NCBI RefSeq assembly: GCF_049243985.1
Contig: NC_135377.1
Location: 67,032,145-67,096,144 of the forward strand
Origin: Paroedura picta
Lineage: Eukaryota; Chordata; Lepidosauria; Squamata; Gekkonidae
DNA: 64,000 nucleotides
Reading direction: 5' to 3'
This document shows, one piece after another, positions 25,394-35,251 of this stretch. The stretch's first letter is position 1. Every line of letters begins with the position of its first letter. The notes beneath the pieces are model-generated. The model saw nothing but the letters and a program-made list of their open reading frames with translations. It was not told where the DNA came from and searched no databases. Made by a program: the position numbers and the translations under genes.

Positions 25394-25524
25394 CCAATCG
25401 CCGCGCCGCCTCCCGGCCGCGAGCCAGCGTGTCGTGGAGGGGGCGGGGCGAAGGAGGAAGGTACCGGAGAGCGGGCGCTCGGGCGCCCCGTTGGGCGGCT
25501 GCGATTGGCTGGCCTCCTGACGTC
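25394..25524. promoter_or_regulatory. CCAAT boxes and CRE-like site in the MAK CpG island
   Basis: CCAAT at 25394-25398 (plus), ATTGG at 25504-25508 (CCAAT on minus) and TGACGTC at 25518-25524. NF-Y and CREB/CREM-type sites are common in CpG promoters, and CREM is important in testis. Motif matches only. Confidence 0.45.
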
Positions 25525-25734
25525 CTCTCGCGCTCGGCGCTTCGTTTTTTAGGGTTTGACGCGCGCCTCTAGGGGGCAGTATTGTGCCCGAGAGTAAAAA
25601 GCGAAACGTTTTCTTTTTGGGGAGGGGGATCAGAGATGGGGTTAGAACCGGCAAACCTTTCGTTAATGTCCATTAATATTTTATATTTATAAATAGATTT
25701 CCACTTAAAAGGTGATTTTAAAAACCGACTTCTC

Positions 25735-25860
25735 CCAATTTACTGTTCATGTATTTATAGCCATGCTGTAAACTGCCTTGAACCTTGGTAGAAAGGCTGT
25801 ATAAAATCTTATTATTGTGGTTGTTGTTGTTGATGATATAATAACAATAACAATAATAAT
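25735..25860 (+). mobile_element. LINE 3' tail
   Basis: GTAAACTGCCTTGAACCTTG and GGCTGTATAAAATCTTATTA, then TTG/AATAA-rich simple sequence: an L2/CR1-type tail just upstream of the MAK island. Confidence 0.5.
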
Positions 25861-26233
25861 CCAAAGAGGAACCCAAAGAAATTGTAACCATATAAACTAA
25901 ACTTGTAACTCCTGCTTGGTCCTTGAATCTGTTAAACATCTTCATTCTTCTGGATGCTGATGTTCGGCTCACCCTCTGCCTATATGTATGGAGTAATTCC
26001 CATTTCATTGTATTTTTGGAACGTTTATGCCTTGCATAAAATTATGTTGGCCTTAATGGTGCCGCTGGACTCATATTTTGTTCTGCTGCTACCCACTCGA
26101 ATAATAAAAACAATACAACTCACCTATAATAAAAACAAAATAATTAAAGCAATTGGTAGAAAAATAGCTTTGGGGGGGGGGAAAACCCTTCAAGATACTC
26201 ACAAAGCAAGCATTTGGAGGCATTTCTAAAAGG

Positions 26234-26485
26234 AGAACCAGTATGGCTAAGAGCGGTGGCTTCTAATTTGATTCCCTGGGTTTGATTCCCCGCTCCTCCA
26301 CATGCAGCCAGCTGGATGATCTTGGGCTCATCACAGTCCTGATGGTTCTGTTCTAACTGAGCAGACCTCTCTCAGCCTCACCTGCCTCACAGGGTGTTTG
26401 TTGGAAAAGGAAGGAAATGTGATTGTAAGCTGCTTTGAGACTCCTTCAGGCAGTGTAAAGCAGGTATAAAAAACAACCAATGGGG
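26234..26485 (+). repeat. tRNA-like SINE
   Basis: Plus-strand copy with CCAGTATGGCTAAGAGCGG head and GCTTTGAGACTCCTTCAGG tail region, moderately diverged. Confidence 0.75.
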
Positions 26486-26849
26486 ACCCCAGCTCTATTT
26501 CCTGCGTGACATTGCCCTTTGCTGTTTAAAACTTCCCCTCATAATCCCATATTTGCACAGTGAGCACCTACCACAGCTGAAAAATATAGCCTTGTCCCCA
26601 AAAAACTTTGGTGGAAATACAAACGCGTAGCCTTTGAGATGCCACAAGACTCCTGTTTATTTTTGCTGTGACAGACTAACATGGCTATCTCACCAGAATT
26701 ATTACTGAATGAGAAAATACATTCAGTAATATAAAGTAGTACACATTTCCCAGTTTTATTTGTTGGGGTAATCGTTTGGATTACTGGGTGGATGTTTCCC
26801 CAAAGGCAACTAATTATGAAGAGAAACTCTCCATAGTTAGATTCAAATG

Positions 26850-26945
26850 GGTAGCCGTGTTGGTCTGAAGTAGCACAACAAAATCAGAGTCCAGTAGCAC
26901 CTTTAAGACCAACAAAGATTTATTCTCCATAGCTAAAGTTCCTTC
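26850..26945 (-). repeat. Unclassified repeat (GGGTAGCCGTGTTGGTCTGA family)
   Basis: GGGTAGCCGTGTTGGTCTGA, then CAGTAGCACCTTTAAGACCA and AAGATTTATT. Nearly the same as 47107-47213. The consensus in opposite orientation occurs at 12309 and 26040. Confidence 0.6.
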
Positions 26946-27033
26946 TTGAGTGTTATGGAAGGACTTGGAGAAGATGAGATACCTACATACATCAGGGTAA
27001 ATATGGCAGTGGACGTAAGGTGGACACGGCAGC

Positions 27034-27250
27034 TAGGAATGCCAGCCTCCAGGTGGGACTTGGGGACTCTTGGAATTATAGCTCATCTCCAGCCTAAAGA
27101 GATCAGTTCCCCTGGAGAAAACAGTGCTTGGGAGGGTGGATTCCATAACATTATACTCCACTGCAGTCCCACCCCACCCCAAATCCTGACCACTCCTGAC
27201 TCCACTCCCAAAGTCTCCAGGTGTTTCCCTACCCAGAGCTGGCAACCTTA
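27034..27250 (-). repeat. Repeat with GGTTGCCAGC-type ends
   Basis: Reads GGAATGCCAGCCTCCAGG to AGAGCTGGCAACCTTA. The same element occurs at 28484, 40838 and 47859/47954. The inverted GGTTGCCA/TGGCAACC ends suggest a nonautonomous DNA transposon. Confidence 0.55.
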
Positions 27251-28480
27251 AAGGTAACTGTGAATAGGCTGAAAGTGAAGCGCCTTGAGGGGCAGCATGT
27301 CTCTGGGGGAGAGGGAGTCTAATGTGGAACAGCAGATCTGCTGCCCTATAAGAATGTCTCTTTACCTCAACCTAAACTATATTTGTACATTTGTAAATAA
27401 AGGAAATAAGACAAAGACTCCAAAGATCTCCAGGGTTCCAGGCTTCACTTAAAGAACAGCACTGCCCCAGAACTTCTTTCTATTTGGAGATGTACATAAC
27501 TGTATAAAGTTGATTGCCTGAAAGGAAACCACATAAGATCCAGTAGGTTTATTGTCTGAATAAACGGGTTTAAGGTTGTACTATGTGATGGCAGTTCTAT
27601 AGTATGATGCCAGTTATATAGTATATACCCTGCCCTGAGAGAAAGTTCCATTGAACACAGTGGGGATTACTTCTAAGATAATTTGCATTGTGTTGCAAGA
27701 AACTATTTCTATTTGCTTTACTTAGAACCAATTAAGAGTGAAAATTCACTTGAGTTACAGCCATTGTGACTGTTTGTTATACTGACTGGCTGCCTCGGTC
27801 AACATTTCGATGTGATGATAGATAAAGTGATTTCACAGCATGTCCACGGCATGGAAAATCAAGGTAACTGAATCTCTTTTCTGGAATCTAAAGGCTATAT
27901 TGTTGAAAGGATTAGAGAACTTCCCAGGTGAAAACAGGCTCAAAAACTTAAAACCCAAGCCAGGTGCCAAATTAGGCATGGAGAACTACTGTTATTGTTT
28001 TCATAGCAGCAAATCTAAGGTCTTGGTTGAACGAATAAATGAAATGGTAAGAAAAATATGAAAGGAGTCTAACGAGAATTCTAGTGATGTACAAATTACT
28101 AACTGGCCGTTGGTTTATCCAAAGCAATACTCTAACTTGAAGATTTTGATCTGAAATGGGTCTGAATCAGCAGCTTTCTGCATTGCTTTCTTTTCTGTAT
28201 CTGAGCAAGATAAGACTTCCCAGGAAACATGCCATCTTGAAGCCTTGTTTTACCTTGTAGCCACAGGTTATGAAATAATTTCATTTACCGGACACCACAG
28301 ACTGGGTGGTTCCATGGAGTCAATATTGCTGCTGCTGATTCACCTGTCATCCATCTTATTAAACAAAACATCAATTGACCAGCATTAGGACAGACTTATA
28401 ATTCTGTTTACCTTAAGGAGGTCCAGCTAAGAATCAAAGTTCTTAGACTGTTTCTTTGGGCCTACTTATATCCTTGAGCC
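27250..28480. other. MAK-GCM2 intergenic DNA, nothing recognised
   Basis: Noncoding; no repeat family was recognised. A short open frame at 27840-28061 has no family resemblance. Confidence 0.4.
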
Positions 28481-28483
28481 TTC

Positions 28484-28822
28484 TTACTAGGGTTACCAGC
28501 TCTCAGTTGGGAAATACCTGAAAATTTGCTGGGGTTTGGGGAAGAATGGGACTTCAGTTATAATGCTATGAAGTCCACCTTCCAAAGTGGCCATTTTCTC
28601 CAGGTGAAATGATCTCTGTTGGCTGGAGATCAGTTGTAATCCCAGAAGATCTCCAGTTACCACCTGGAGATTAACAAAAAATCGCATGTGAAGAAAAGAA
28701 TTTTTTTTCCCTGAGAGTATTAGAAAATTAATTTTTTGCCATACATGTAAACGGTTGTTAATTTTTTTTGACTGTGTGGCCAACTCTATATAGTGTTACC
28801 ACCTGGAGATTGGTAATACTAG
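28484..28822 (+). repeat. GGTTGCCAGC-type repeat interrupted by a 122-bp insert
   Basis: Left part 28484-28672, right end 28812-28822 (GGTAATACTAG). Between them is a foreign 122-bp segment flanked by a 17-bp exact direct repeat. Confidence 0.65.
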
Positions 28823-29226
28823 CAAAGAGTATTGGCCATCACTGTAAAATCCGTGGGGTCCGAGGTGAAACAGATACCAGTAGTGATTTGAGCTCTTTAT
28901 TAAGATCCCAGCAGGGTATCCCCCCCCCAGAAAACCCTCCAGGAAACCCCAACTTATATACACAGGCAAGCAATGGATCTTCCTGCCAGTGGGCGCTATT
29001 GGTCAGTTTCAGTTTAACCTGATTAGATTTGGCAGACAGGATCTAGCCACACATTGGTCAATTACACTGTAAACTGCCATCCTGCCTTTGCCCTCAAGCT
29101 CGGTCCTCAGCAGGTCTACGGACACAGCAGTTAAGATTTTGGAAGAGGAGGAATGAAAGAACATCCCCTTTCAAAAGCATAGCATTCAAAGTCAGCAGAT
29201 AATCAAAAATTAATTCAAAAGTATGC

Positions 29227-30132
29227 GTTCATAAGCCCATAAGAAGTGCCTTGCTGAATCAGACCAATGGTCCATCTAGTTCAGCATCTAGGACCAACTT
29301 CTTCAGAGCCAACAACAAGACACAGAGGCTGAGGCCTTCCCCTGATGTTGCCTCCTGATTCTGGGATTCAGAGATGTAGTACCTCTGAATATAGCGGTCC
29401 CACTCAGTCACCATGGTTAATAGTGTTGGGATTTCTGGACTAGTCTTGGTTCTGAGTCCCTCCAGATATATAGAGCTGCAGAGTACAGGAGCATTTGAAA
29501 GTATGCAATTCTTAGCTACATTTGTGGATGAGGTTGAGATCCCGTCTCACAGCACTTTGATATTTAAAAGAGAGAATCTTTACTGCTCCTTACTGAAGCA
29601 GAGTACAAAAGCTTAAAGACTGGTTGCAAAAGCAGCACATTGCAAGTCTCTATGGCTAGGTGGCAAGCAGACTACATCTCACACATCAGCAAATGGAGAG
29701 AGCTGACAGCCTTAATTGCTACTGCTTCTTGCTTGAACAAAGCATACACTGTTCTTTCTCTTCATGAAGAAACAGGAGGTAGGCAGGAGCCCATCTTAAA
29801 CAAAGAGAGCTCCCAGGCATGTGCTTGGGATTTTTCCACTGCTCATGACTGCAACCCCAGTACTCACCATCTAGCATCCCTAGTGAACACACAGGTGCAG
29901 CTTAGTGGCTTAAAGGGCTTAACAACAGCCCTTCAAGGCTGACTTCACCAAATTACTTGCTGACTGCAATTCCAACAATTAGCCATGGATCAACTTATCC
30001 TCCATGAATCTATCCAATTCCCTTTTAAAGCTGTTTATTCCTATGTCTCTCACTACAACCTCCAGCAGCAAACTCCACGTTTTGATCACTTCATCCTTGG
30101 GCAGTGAGTTCCACATTGGAAGCATATTTTAA
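29227..30132 (+). repeat. Old interspersed repeat split by an LTR-like insertion
   Basis: Left half contains GACCAATGGTCCATCTAGTT and CTGAGGCCTTCCCCTGATGT; right half has TTATCCTCCATGAATCTATC. The 554-bp segment 29424-29977 separates them cleanly. Confidence 0.6.
29424..29977. mobile_element. Probable solo LTR (fossil)
   Basis: 554-bp unit beginning TGTTGG and ending CCAACA, the inverted TG...CA ends of an LTR. Flanks AATAG and ATTAG match 4 of 5 as a worn 5-bp target duplication. No internal retroviral or gag-pol region is present. It is younger than the repeat it splits. Family unknown; it could also be another element with such ends. Confidence 0.55.
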
Positions 30133-31032
30133 GCATATCTTAATGCATTTTGTACATGTCTGTATTACTCTTTGTGGGTCACATTGTGAGAGTTTTCTGT
30201 CGGTCTGTCTGTTCCTCCATCAATCACGCTATTAACTTCTCGTCTTTTGCTCCCAGTTCTTAAGTTTCACAGGTAAAAGGTCAGGCTGACCGCAGGAGCT
30301 CCTTCTTGTTTATGAAGAAGACGGAGCATTTCCCAAAGCGATGGGATGAACAACACGTCCCGATCAGTTAGCACTTCATTTTGTCCTTCAGACACAACAA
30401 CCGCAGCATGTTTTGCTCTTGCTGCGAACCAGGGAAGGAAATGAAAGGTAGCCGGGGGAGAGCGAAAAGAGCCATGACGAGCAACGCTGCTTGCATTTTT
30501 ACGAAAGGCACCGAAAGCAACAACATCTCATGGCACCTGCTCCCCTACTCAATTTACACGATCATATTTCTATCTTCTCCTTCCTCCAAGGAGCCCATTT
30601 TATTCTCACGACACCCCTGGGAAGTAGATGAAGCTGCAAAGAACTGACTGGCCCAAATCTGTTTCTTGGCAGAGTGGAATTTGAGTCTGGTTCTAGTCCC
30701 GCACTCCTACCATACTGGCTGTCTGCACTGCAATGTTCCCCATATTATTTCAAGATGGTTCTGATCCTCAGTTATTAGAACTGTTTCCTTTCACCCAGCC
30801 TTTCCCTACGCCAGAGGTCCCCAACCTTTTGGAGCCTGCAGGCACCTTTAGAATTCTAACACAATGAGATCATCTAAATATTGACTACTTTGACTCATAG
30901 CAATTCTCTGGGCAGAAGCCTTTTGCCAGTCCTGATTTTTGTGACCTCTGAACTGAAGACTAAGCCCTGAGAAACTCATGCAGAACCCCGGGGTTTGATA
31001 TCCCTCAAGTCATTTAATATCAATTTGAAGCC

Positions 31033-32215
31033 ACTGTGAGAAGTCATCAGGATGTTTAGGCTGCAGTGTCACCAATATGTGGATGATACCAAGCTCTACC
31101 TTTCCTCCTGGATAGCCCTGCCATGCCCAATCCCATTAAGTCTCAGAAGCTAAACAGGACCAGCCCTGGCTAGTAATTGGATGAGATTTGGGTGGTAGTT
31201 CCTCCAAAGAACATGAGAGGTCAAGATATGGAGGCAGGAAGAGGCAAGCCATCTCCCAACATCCCTTGTCTGGTTGCCAGGCTACACTACACAGGCCATG
31301 TGATATATCTACCTTTCTTCCCCACCTCATTCTGAAGTGCCTGGAGGCAGGAATGAGAAAACCAAAGTGTTTTAAGCCCAGTTTTAGTTGGTGTGTCAGC
31401 TGCACCCCTTCCTGGTTCAGTCAGATCTAGCCATAGTCATACATACTTTAATGACATCTAGACTGGACTACTGCATTGTGCTCAAAGGCATTGCCTGAAG
31501 AGTGTTTGGAAGCTGCAGCTAATGCAGAACACTGCTGGTGAGACCCAGCTCTTGGAAGCATATGGCAAGGACACTTGCTACCAATACACTCCCAAGCTCA
31601 GTTCTCAATGTTGGTTTTGAACTTTGAAGCTTTATGTGGCTTTTGCGAGGGCAGGGGCAGGGCTCTAGGTACTTTTCCATTCTAGGGCCGCTTCCATCTT
31701 AATAATCTCAATCTGAAAAATTATTTTTGATATAACTTTAAATGCCTCAGCATTTTTTTTTCTGTTTTAGGCAAGATTTAATAGATTTGCCAACATTTTC
31801 TGATGTGAGAAAAACATCTAAATATGTTTCTTTGGCCCTAAAAGTTCATTTTTTGTTTCTGATTTTAAAACCAGGGTATCTGAAGGACTGTTTTCTCCCA
31901 TATGCTCCTGCCCAGGAATTAAGATCACAGGGACAGGCTCTAGTCCTGACTGTCCCATCAATTTGTGGAACAATCACCTCTGGGAGGTGCATCTGGTCCC
32001 CACACTTGGTCTTTAGAATATAATTGAAGATGTTTTTATCGAAGATGGAAAACGTTTTTAAAAACACAAAATTTAAAATCACAATTCAGGAATGTTAGTA
32101 AATGTTGGTTTTTTTATGCTTTTCAATTTTTTAATTTTATGTATTTTATTTATTATCTGTTGCAGCCTGCCTTGAATTCTGTATGGAAGAAAGGCTGCTA
32201 ATACTTAAAAAAAAA
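31033..32215 (+). mobile_element. L2-type LINE, decayed 3' portion
   Basis: Encodes QYVDDTKLYLSS (catalytic YxDD), then at 31450 a SRLDYC-like segment and at 31880 the ORF2 end, and finishes with a tail CCTTGAATTCTGTATGGAAG at about 32170. A 5S SINE (31106-31305) is inserted just after the YVDD motif. Confidence 0.6.
31106..31305 (+). repeat. 5S rRNA-derived SINE inside an L2 LINE
   Basis: CCATGCCCAATCCCATTAAG, AGAAGCTAAACAGGACCAGC and GGCTAGTAATTGGATGAGAT follow the 5S rRNA order. The body has GGTTGCCAGGCTACACTACA. Confidence 0.75.
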
Positions 32216-32900
32216 CTGCAATACTGACACTACATGCTTGCTTCCATTCACCCAAACAGAACAAACTTTGAGACTGTAGGAAAATTCATGTATTTGTCCC
32301 ACTATTATTACCACTCTTTCAACAACTGACACGTTTCTAGCATGCCCCAGGGGTCACATGGCTCCTTTCACTATTTGTCAGTGGCCTCATTACAAAATGA
32401 GCTAATTTTTCTTATGAAAATAATAGACATGTATCTCTCTGGATTATGGCCAGCATGTCAAAGTTTCCTACTTCTTTTACCGTGGAAGATTTCAAACTGA
32501 TATGTGCTTTGCTTTACAAATGAGACATTTTTGAAGAGAGATTTTGTCTTAAGAATCTCTATTTACTTTAACCACATAGTCAATTCTGTTTAATTCTTTT
32601 CTTACAATTTCTACTTCATTGAGAAATGAAAATAAACAATACAAATAGGTTTAAATGAACACCAACACAATAACATCTGGGGCAAGACTAGAAACTAGAA
32701 ATCAATTTTATGTAATTAATGCACTGTGGACAATATTGCTGGTGTATTGCTGCTTTCGACTGAAAAGCAAAATAAATAAATAAAATGTTGCTACTCTTCT
32801 TAAGCATAGCGACTTGTGTCACTTGTGTTTTCCTTTTCAAAAAGAAGGATTAAAAAAACTCCCATTGTCCAAAAAAAAAATAGTTTGTGAATTTCTGCAC
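32216..32900. other. Intergenic DNA, nothing recognised
   Basis: AT-rich, noncoding. A short A run lies at 32870-32880. Confidence 0.4.
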
Positions 32901-32911
32901 CATGTAAACCA

Positions 32912-33005
32912 ACGGTGGCCAAACTGTAGCTCTCCAGGCAGCCATGGACTCCAATTCCCATGAGCCCCTGCCAGCATCTCAGGAGCCACAGTTTGGTCAC
33001 CCCTG
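32912..33005. mobile_element. Palindromic hAT-type MITE, shortened
   Basis: GGTGGCCAAACTGTAGCTCT to CACAGTTTGGTCACCCCTG, with most of the second arm lost. Confidence 0.6.
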
Positions 33006-33384
33006 AATTGTAAACAGTTGAAACATAAGTGAACAAGGAATTGGCTTGGCCTTTGGTATCGTTGCGTCCTAATTCTCTTCTTCTGCACATTTGAGTTGCA
33101 GCAATGGATATGGGGAATGAGCTATATAAATGCTTAATAAGAATTTGGGTCCATGTTATAATCAGTGACATGACACACACACATGAGAACAAAAGGATGT
33201 AGCAACTGTTCCAGCTTGAAGGGGGGGAATCCCTAGACGTTCAAGGAAAGTCTAGCTGTATATATGAAATGTCAGGCTGTACATGCTTTCTTTCTGCAAG
33301 CATTGGCCAATTTACAATCTCCATGTTTTGAGGACCAATCCTTAATGAGAGGGCTTCAAAGTGCTAGAATCAATATAAATGCCA

Positions 33385-33600
33385 AAACATCATCATCTTT
33401 ATTTTTGTATCCTGCTCTTCTAGGTAATTCCGGGCAGGTAACAACACAGGTTAAAACAGTAATTACAGTAATAACATTAAAACATCTAAGTAAATTATAT
33501 TAGCCCCTGCAATAAAACTTGGGGAGGGGGATTCCAGATCTTCCTTGGAGAGGTAGGCTTTCCTTCTATTTCGGCAGTGAGGCCAGCATCATGTATGTTA
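33385..33600 (-). mobile_element. LINE 3' tail
   Basis: ATCATCATCTTTATTTTTGT and an ORF-less region with CTTCCTTGGAGAGGTAGGC, as in L2-type ends read from the minus strand. Confidence 0.4.
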
Positions 33601-34240
33601 AAAATATATATTCTTATATGTTATATATTATATTATTGTTATTATTATTATTATGTATATAAGAGGTTATCTTACTGTCTCTTTTCTATGGTTAATTACA
33701 CACCTTGCAATAGCAACAGTGGTAAGAAAAGAAAAAAGGAATCACTATCAAAGTAAAATACAGCCTGTTAGCAATCAAAATTCCTTTCCAGGAAAACTGT
33801 AGTGAAGTACACAACTCGATAAAATAAATCCCTGTTTATTATATTGTATCCTATGTCAGTTTTCTTATTCATGATTCAGATAGCTATTTGAACTGTTAAA
33901 GAGTAACTGTCCAGTTTCTGTACCTATGCTGTTCACATATTGAAAACATTTTCTGATAGTCCAGACAGAGGGAGAATATGCTCATATAATGACAAAATAC
34001 ACAAAGTGAAGAATCTCTCTTGCATGCAAAATCCATTTGAATATATCAAAATTCACTGTGCCTTTGTGTGTGTCAACGGAAGATGCACCAGTGACTTTTC
34101 CCGTAATTCTGGAAGCCAAAATGAAACTCCAGAATAGAAGCTACTAAAAGGCTTAGGAGAAATCACAAAGACTGCCAAAACTGTCTTTAATATGGATAAT
34201 GCTTGTAGATATTTTATAATAAAATTTTAAAAATCTGCTC
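33600..34240. other. AT-rich DNA downstream of GCM2
   Basis: TAT/TTA-rich simple sequence at 33600-33660, then unrecognised DNA up to the GCM2 poly(A) signals. Confidence 0.45.
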
Positions 34241-34245
34241 TCCAT

Positions 34246-34259
34246 TTTATTGCTTTATT
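34246..34259 (-). promoter_or_regulatory. Candidate GCM2 polyadenylation signals
   Basis: Two AATAAA hexamers on the minus strand (34254-34259 and 34246-34251) lie about 115-130 bp after the GCM2 stop codon. They would give a short 3' UTR. The position fits but cleavage has not been shown. Confidence 0.55.
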
Positions 34260-34372
34260 GCCTTGTCTCTGCAGGGTTTTTACATAAGCATTTGCTATAT
34301 ATACACATTCTATTAGTAAATGGTCCTTGTACACAAATGTGTCAGCTGTTTATGGAGTACCACATTAAGGGC

Positions 34373-35251
34373 TTAGTATTCAGTATTCTCAAATCCAAAT
34401 GTTTCCCCCTCATATTCCGTATAATTCCTTTCTGTGTTTGGACCATTCTGATAGGTTTCCATTGACTCTCCATGTTCTGGCTTATTGTGGGTCAGAAATT
34501 GTTCACTGACTGAGTTGACCATTCTCCAGTCTTCCTGAATTTTCACCTCAGGGCAGGCATTTCTAGAAATACTTTCCCCAAGGGGACAGCTCAAAAGATC
34601 TTTTGCTTCATAAAAACTGTCACCACATTTCACCACCGATGACTTATAGGTTTCGTAGGACATCTTAGTGGTTGTAGTTATAATAGTCTGCAGAGCTGGA
34701 AATTCGAGAGCAGAGTGAGAATCGTAGCTGCAAAGATACCCTCCAGTATTTTCAGGGTGATTGGCACCAGGTTGGTTCATGCCATGGCCAATGCTTTCTC
34801 CATTATTCGTTTCCTCTACCAACTGTTTCAATCCCTGGTGTTTAAGGATTCCATCTAGGTTCTTTTCATGGGGACTTAGTGAATTTATGCAATACGGGAG
34901 TCTGTCCAGCATGACATGATCAGAATCCGCGGGGATATCCATGGAGTCTTTGTGAAATGTTGAATACAAACCGGATCCAATATAACCAGGAAATGCGCGT
35001 TCATAGCCACAACTTGGCTTAGCTGCATGGATTGTGGAGCTTGGGCACTTTTGGAGTGGCAGTTCCATAGCCTCAGGAGCACTGGCTGCATCGTAAGCCA
35101 CTTTGTAAGAGTCTGCATTTTGAAATGTATGAGGAGGCTGGGCTGGGAGTGGCAAACAGGTCTCTGGAATTATGCTGATTTTTTCTGCTCCTTCACATGC
35201 CAAATGATGGATGTAGTGAAAGCATTCGCTGTTCTCATTACATGATCCTAT
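34373..35251 (-). CDS. GCM2: GCM2 coding exon 5 (transactivation tail, stop TAA)
   Basis: 879 bp, 292 codons plus TAA. Acceptor TGTTTAG. The sequence is Ser/Pro/Tyr-rich, as expected for the tail holding the activation domains, and includes the TTTTKMSYE block. The C-terminus ends acidic ([13 protein letters not shown]). Confidence 0.93.
   Translation of the reverse strand: MGSCNENSECFHYIHHLACEGAEKISIIPETCLPLPAQPPHTFQNADSYKVAYDAASAPEAMELPLQKCPSSTIHAAKPSCGYERAFPGYIGSGLYSTFHKDSMDIPADSDHVMLDRLPYCINSLSPHEKNLDGILKHQGLKQLVEETNNGESIGHGMNQPGANHPENTGGYLCSYDSHSALEFPALQTIITTTTKMSYETYKSSVVKCGDSFYEAKDLLSCPLGESISRNACPEVKIQEDWRMVNSVSEQFLTHNKPEHGESMETYQNGPNTERNYTEYEGETFGFENTEY

Larger units (their letters stand above)
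25095..25570 (-). promoter_or_regulatory. CpG island, likely MAK promoter and noncoding first exon
   Basis: About 470 bp of CpG-dense DNA, 6.8-7.3 kb upstream of the MAK start codon. No other gene begins nearby, because GCM2 ends at 34.4 kb on the same strand. It holds CCAAT boxes, a TGACGTC site and an RFX X-box. A donor-like CCT|GTAAGG on the minus strand at about 25098 could end a noncoding exon. This assignment is inference from position and motifs. Confidence 0.6.

Noticed and set aside
25032-25654. Long open frames in the GC-rich region (up to 162 residues)
   Set aside because: They overlap on both strands, are Arg/Pro/Ala-rich and lack family motifs. This is a CpG island with few stop codons.
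28493-28783. Open frame of 96 residues on the minus strand
   Set aside because: It lies across a repeat and its 122-bp insert. It has no family resemblance.
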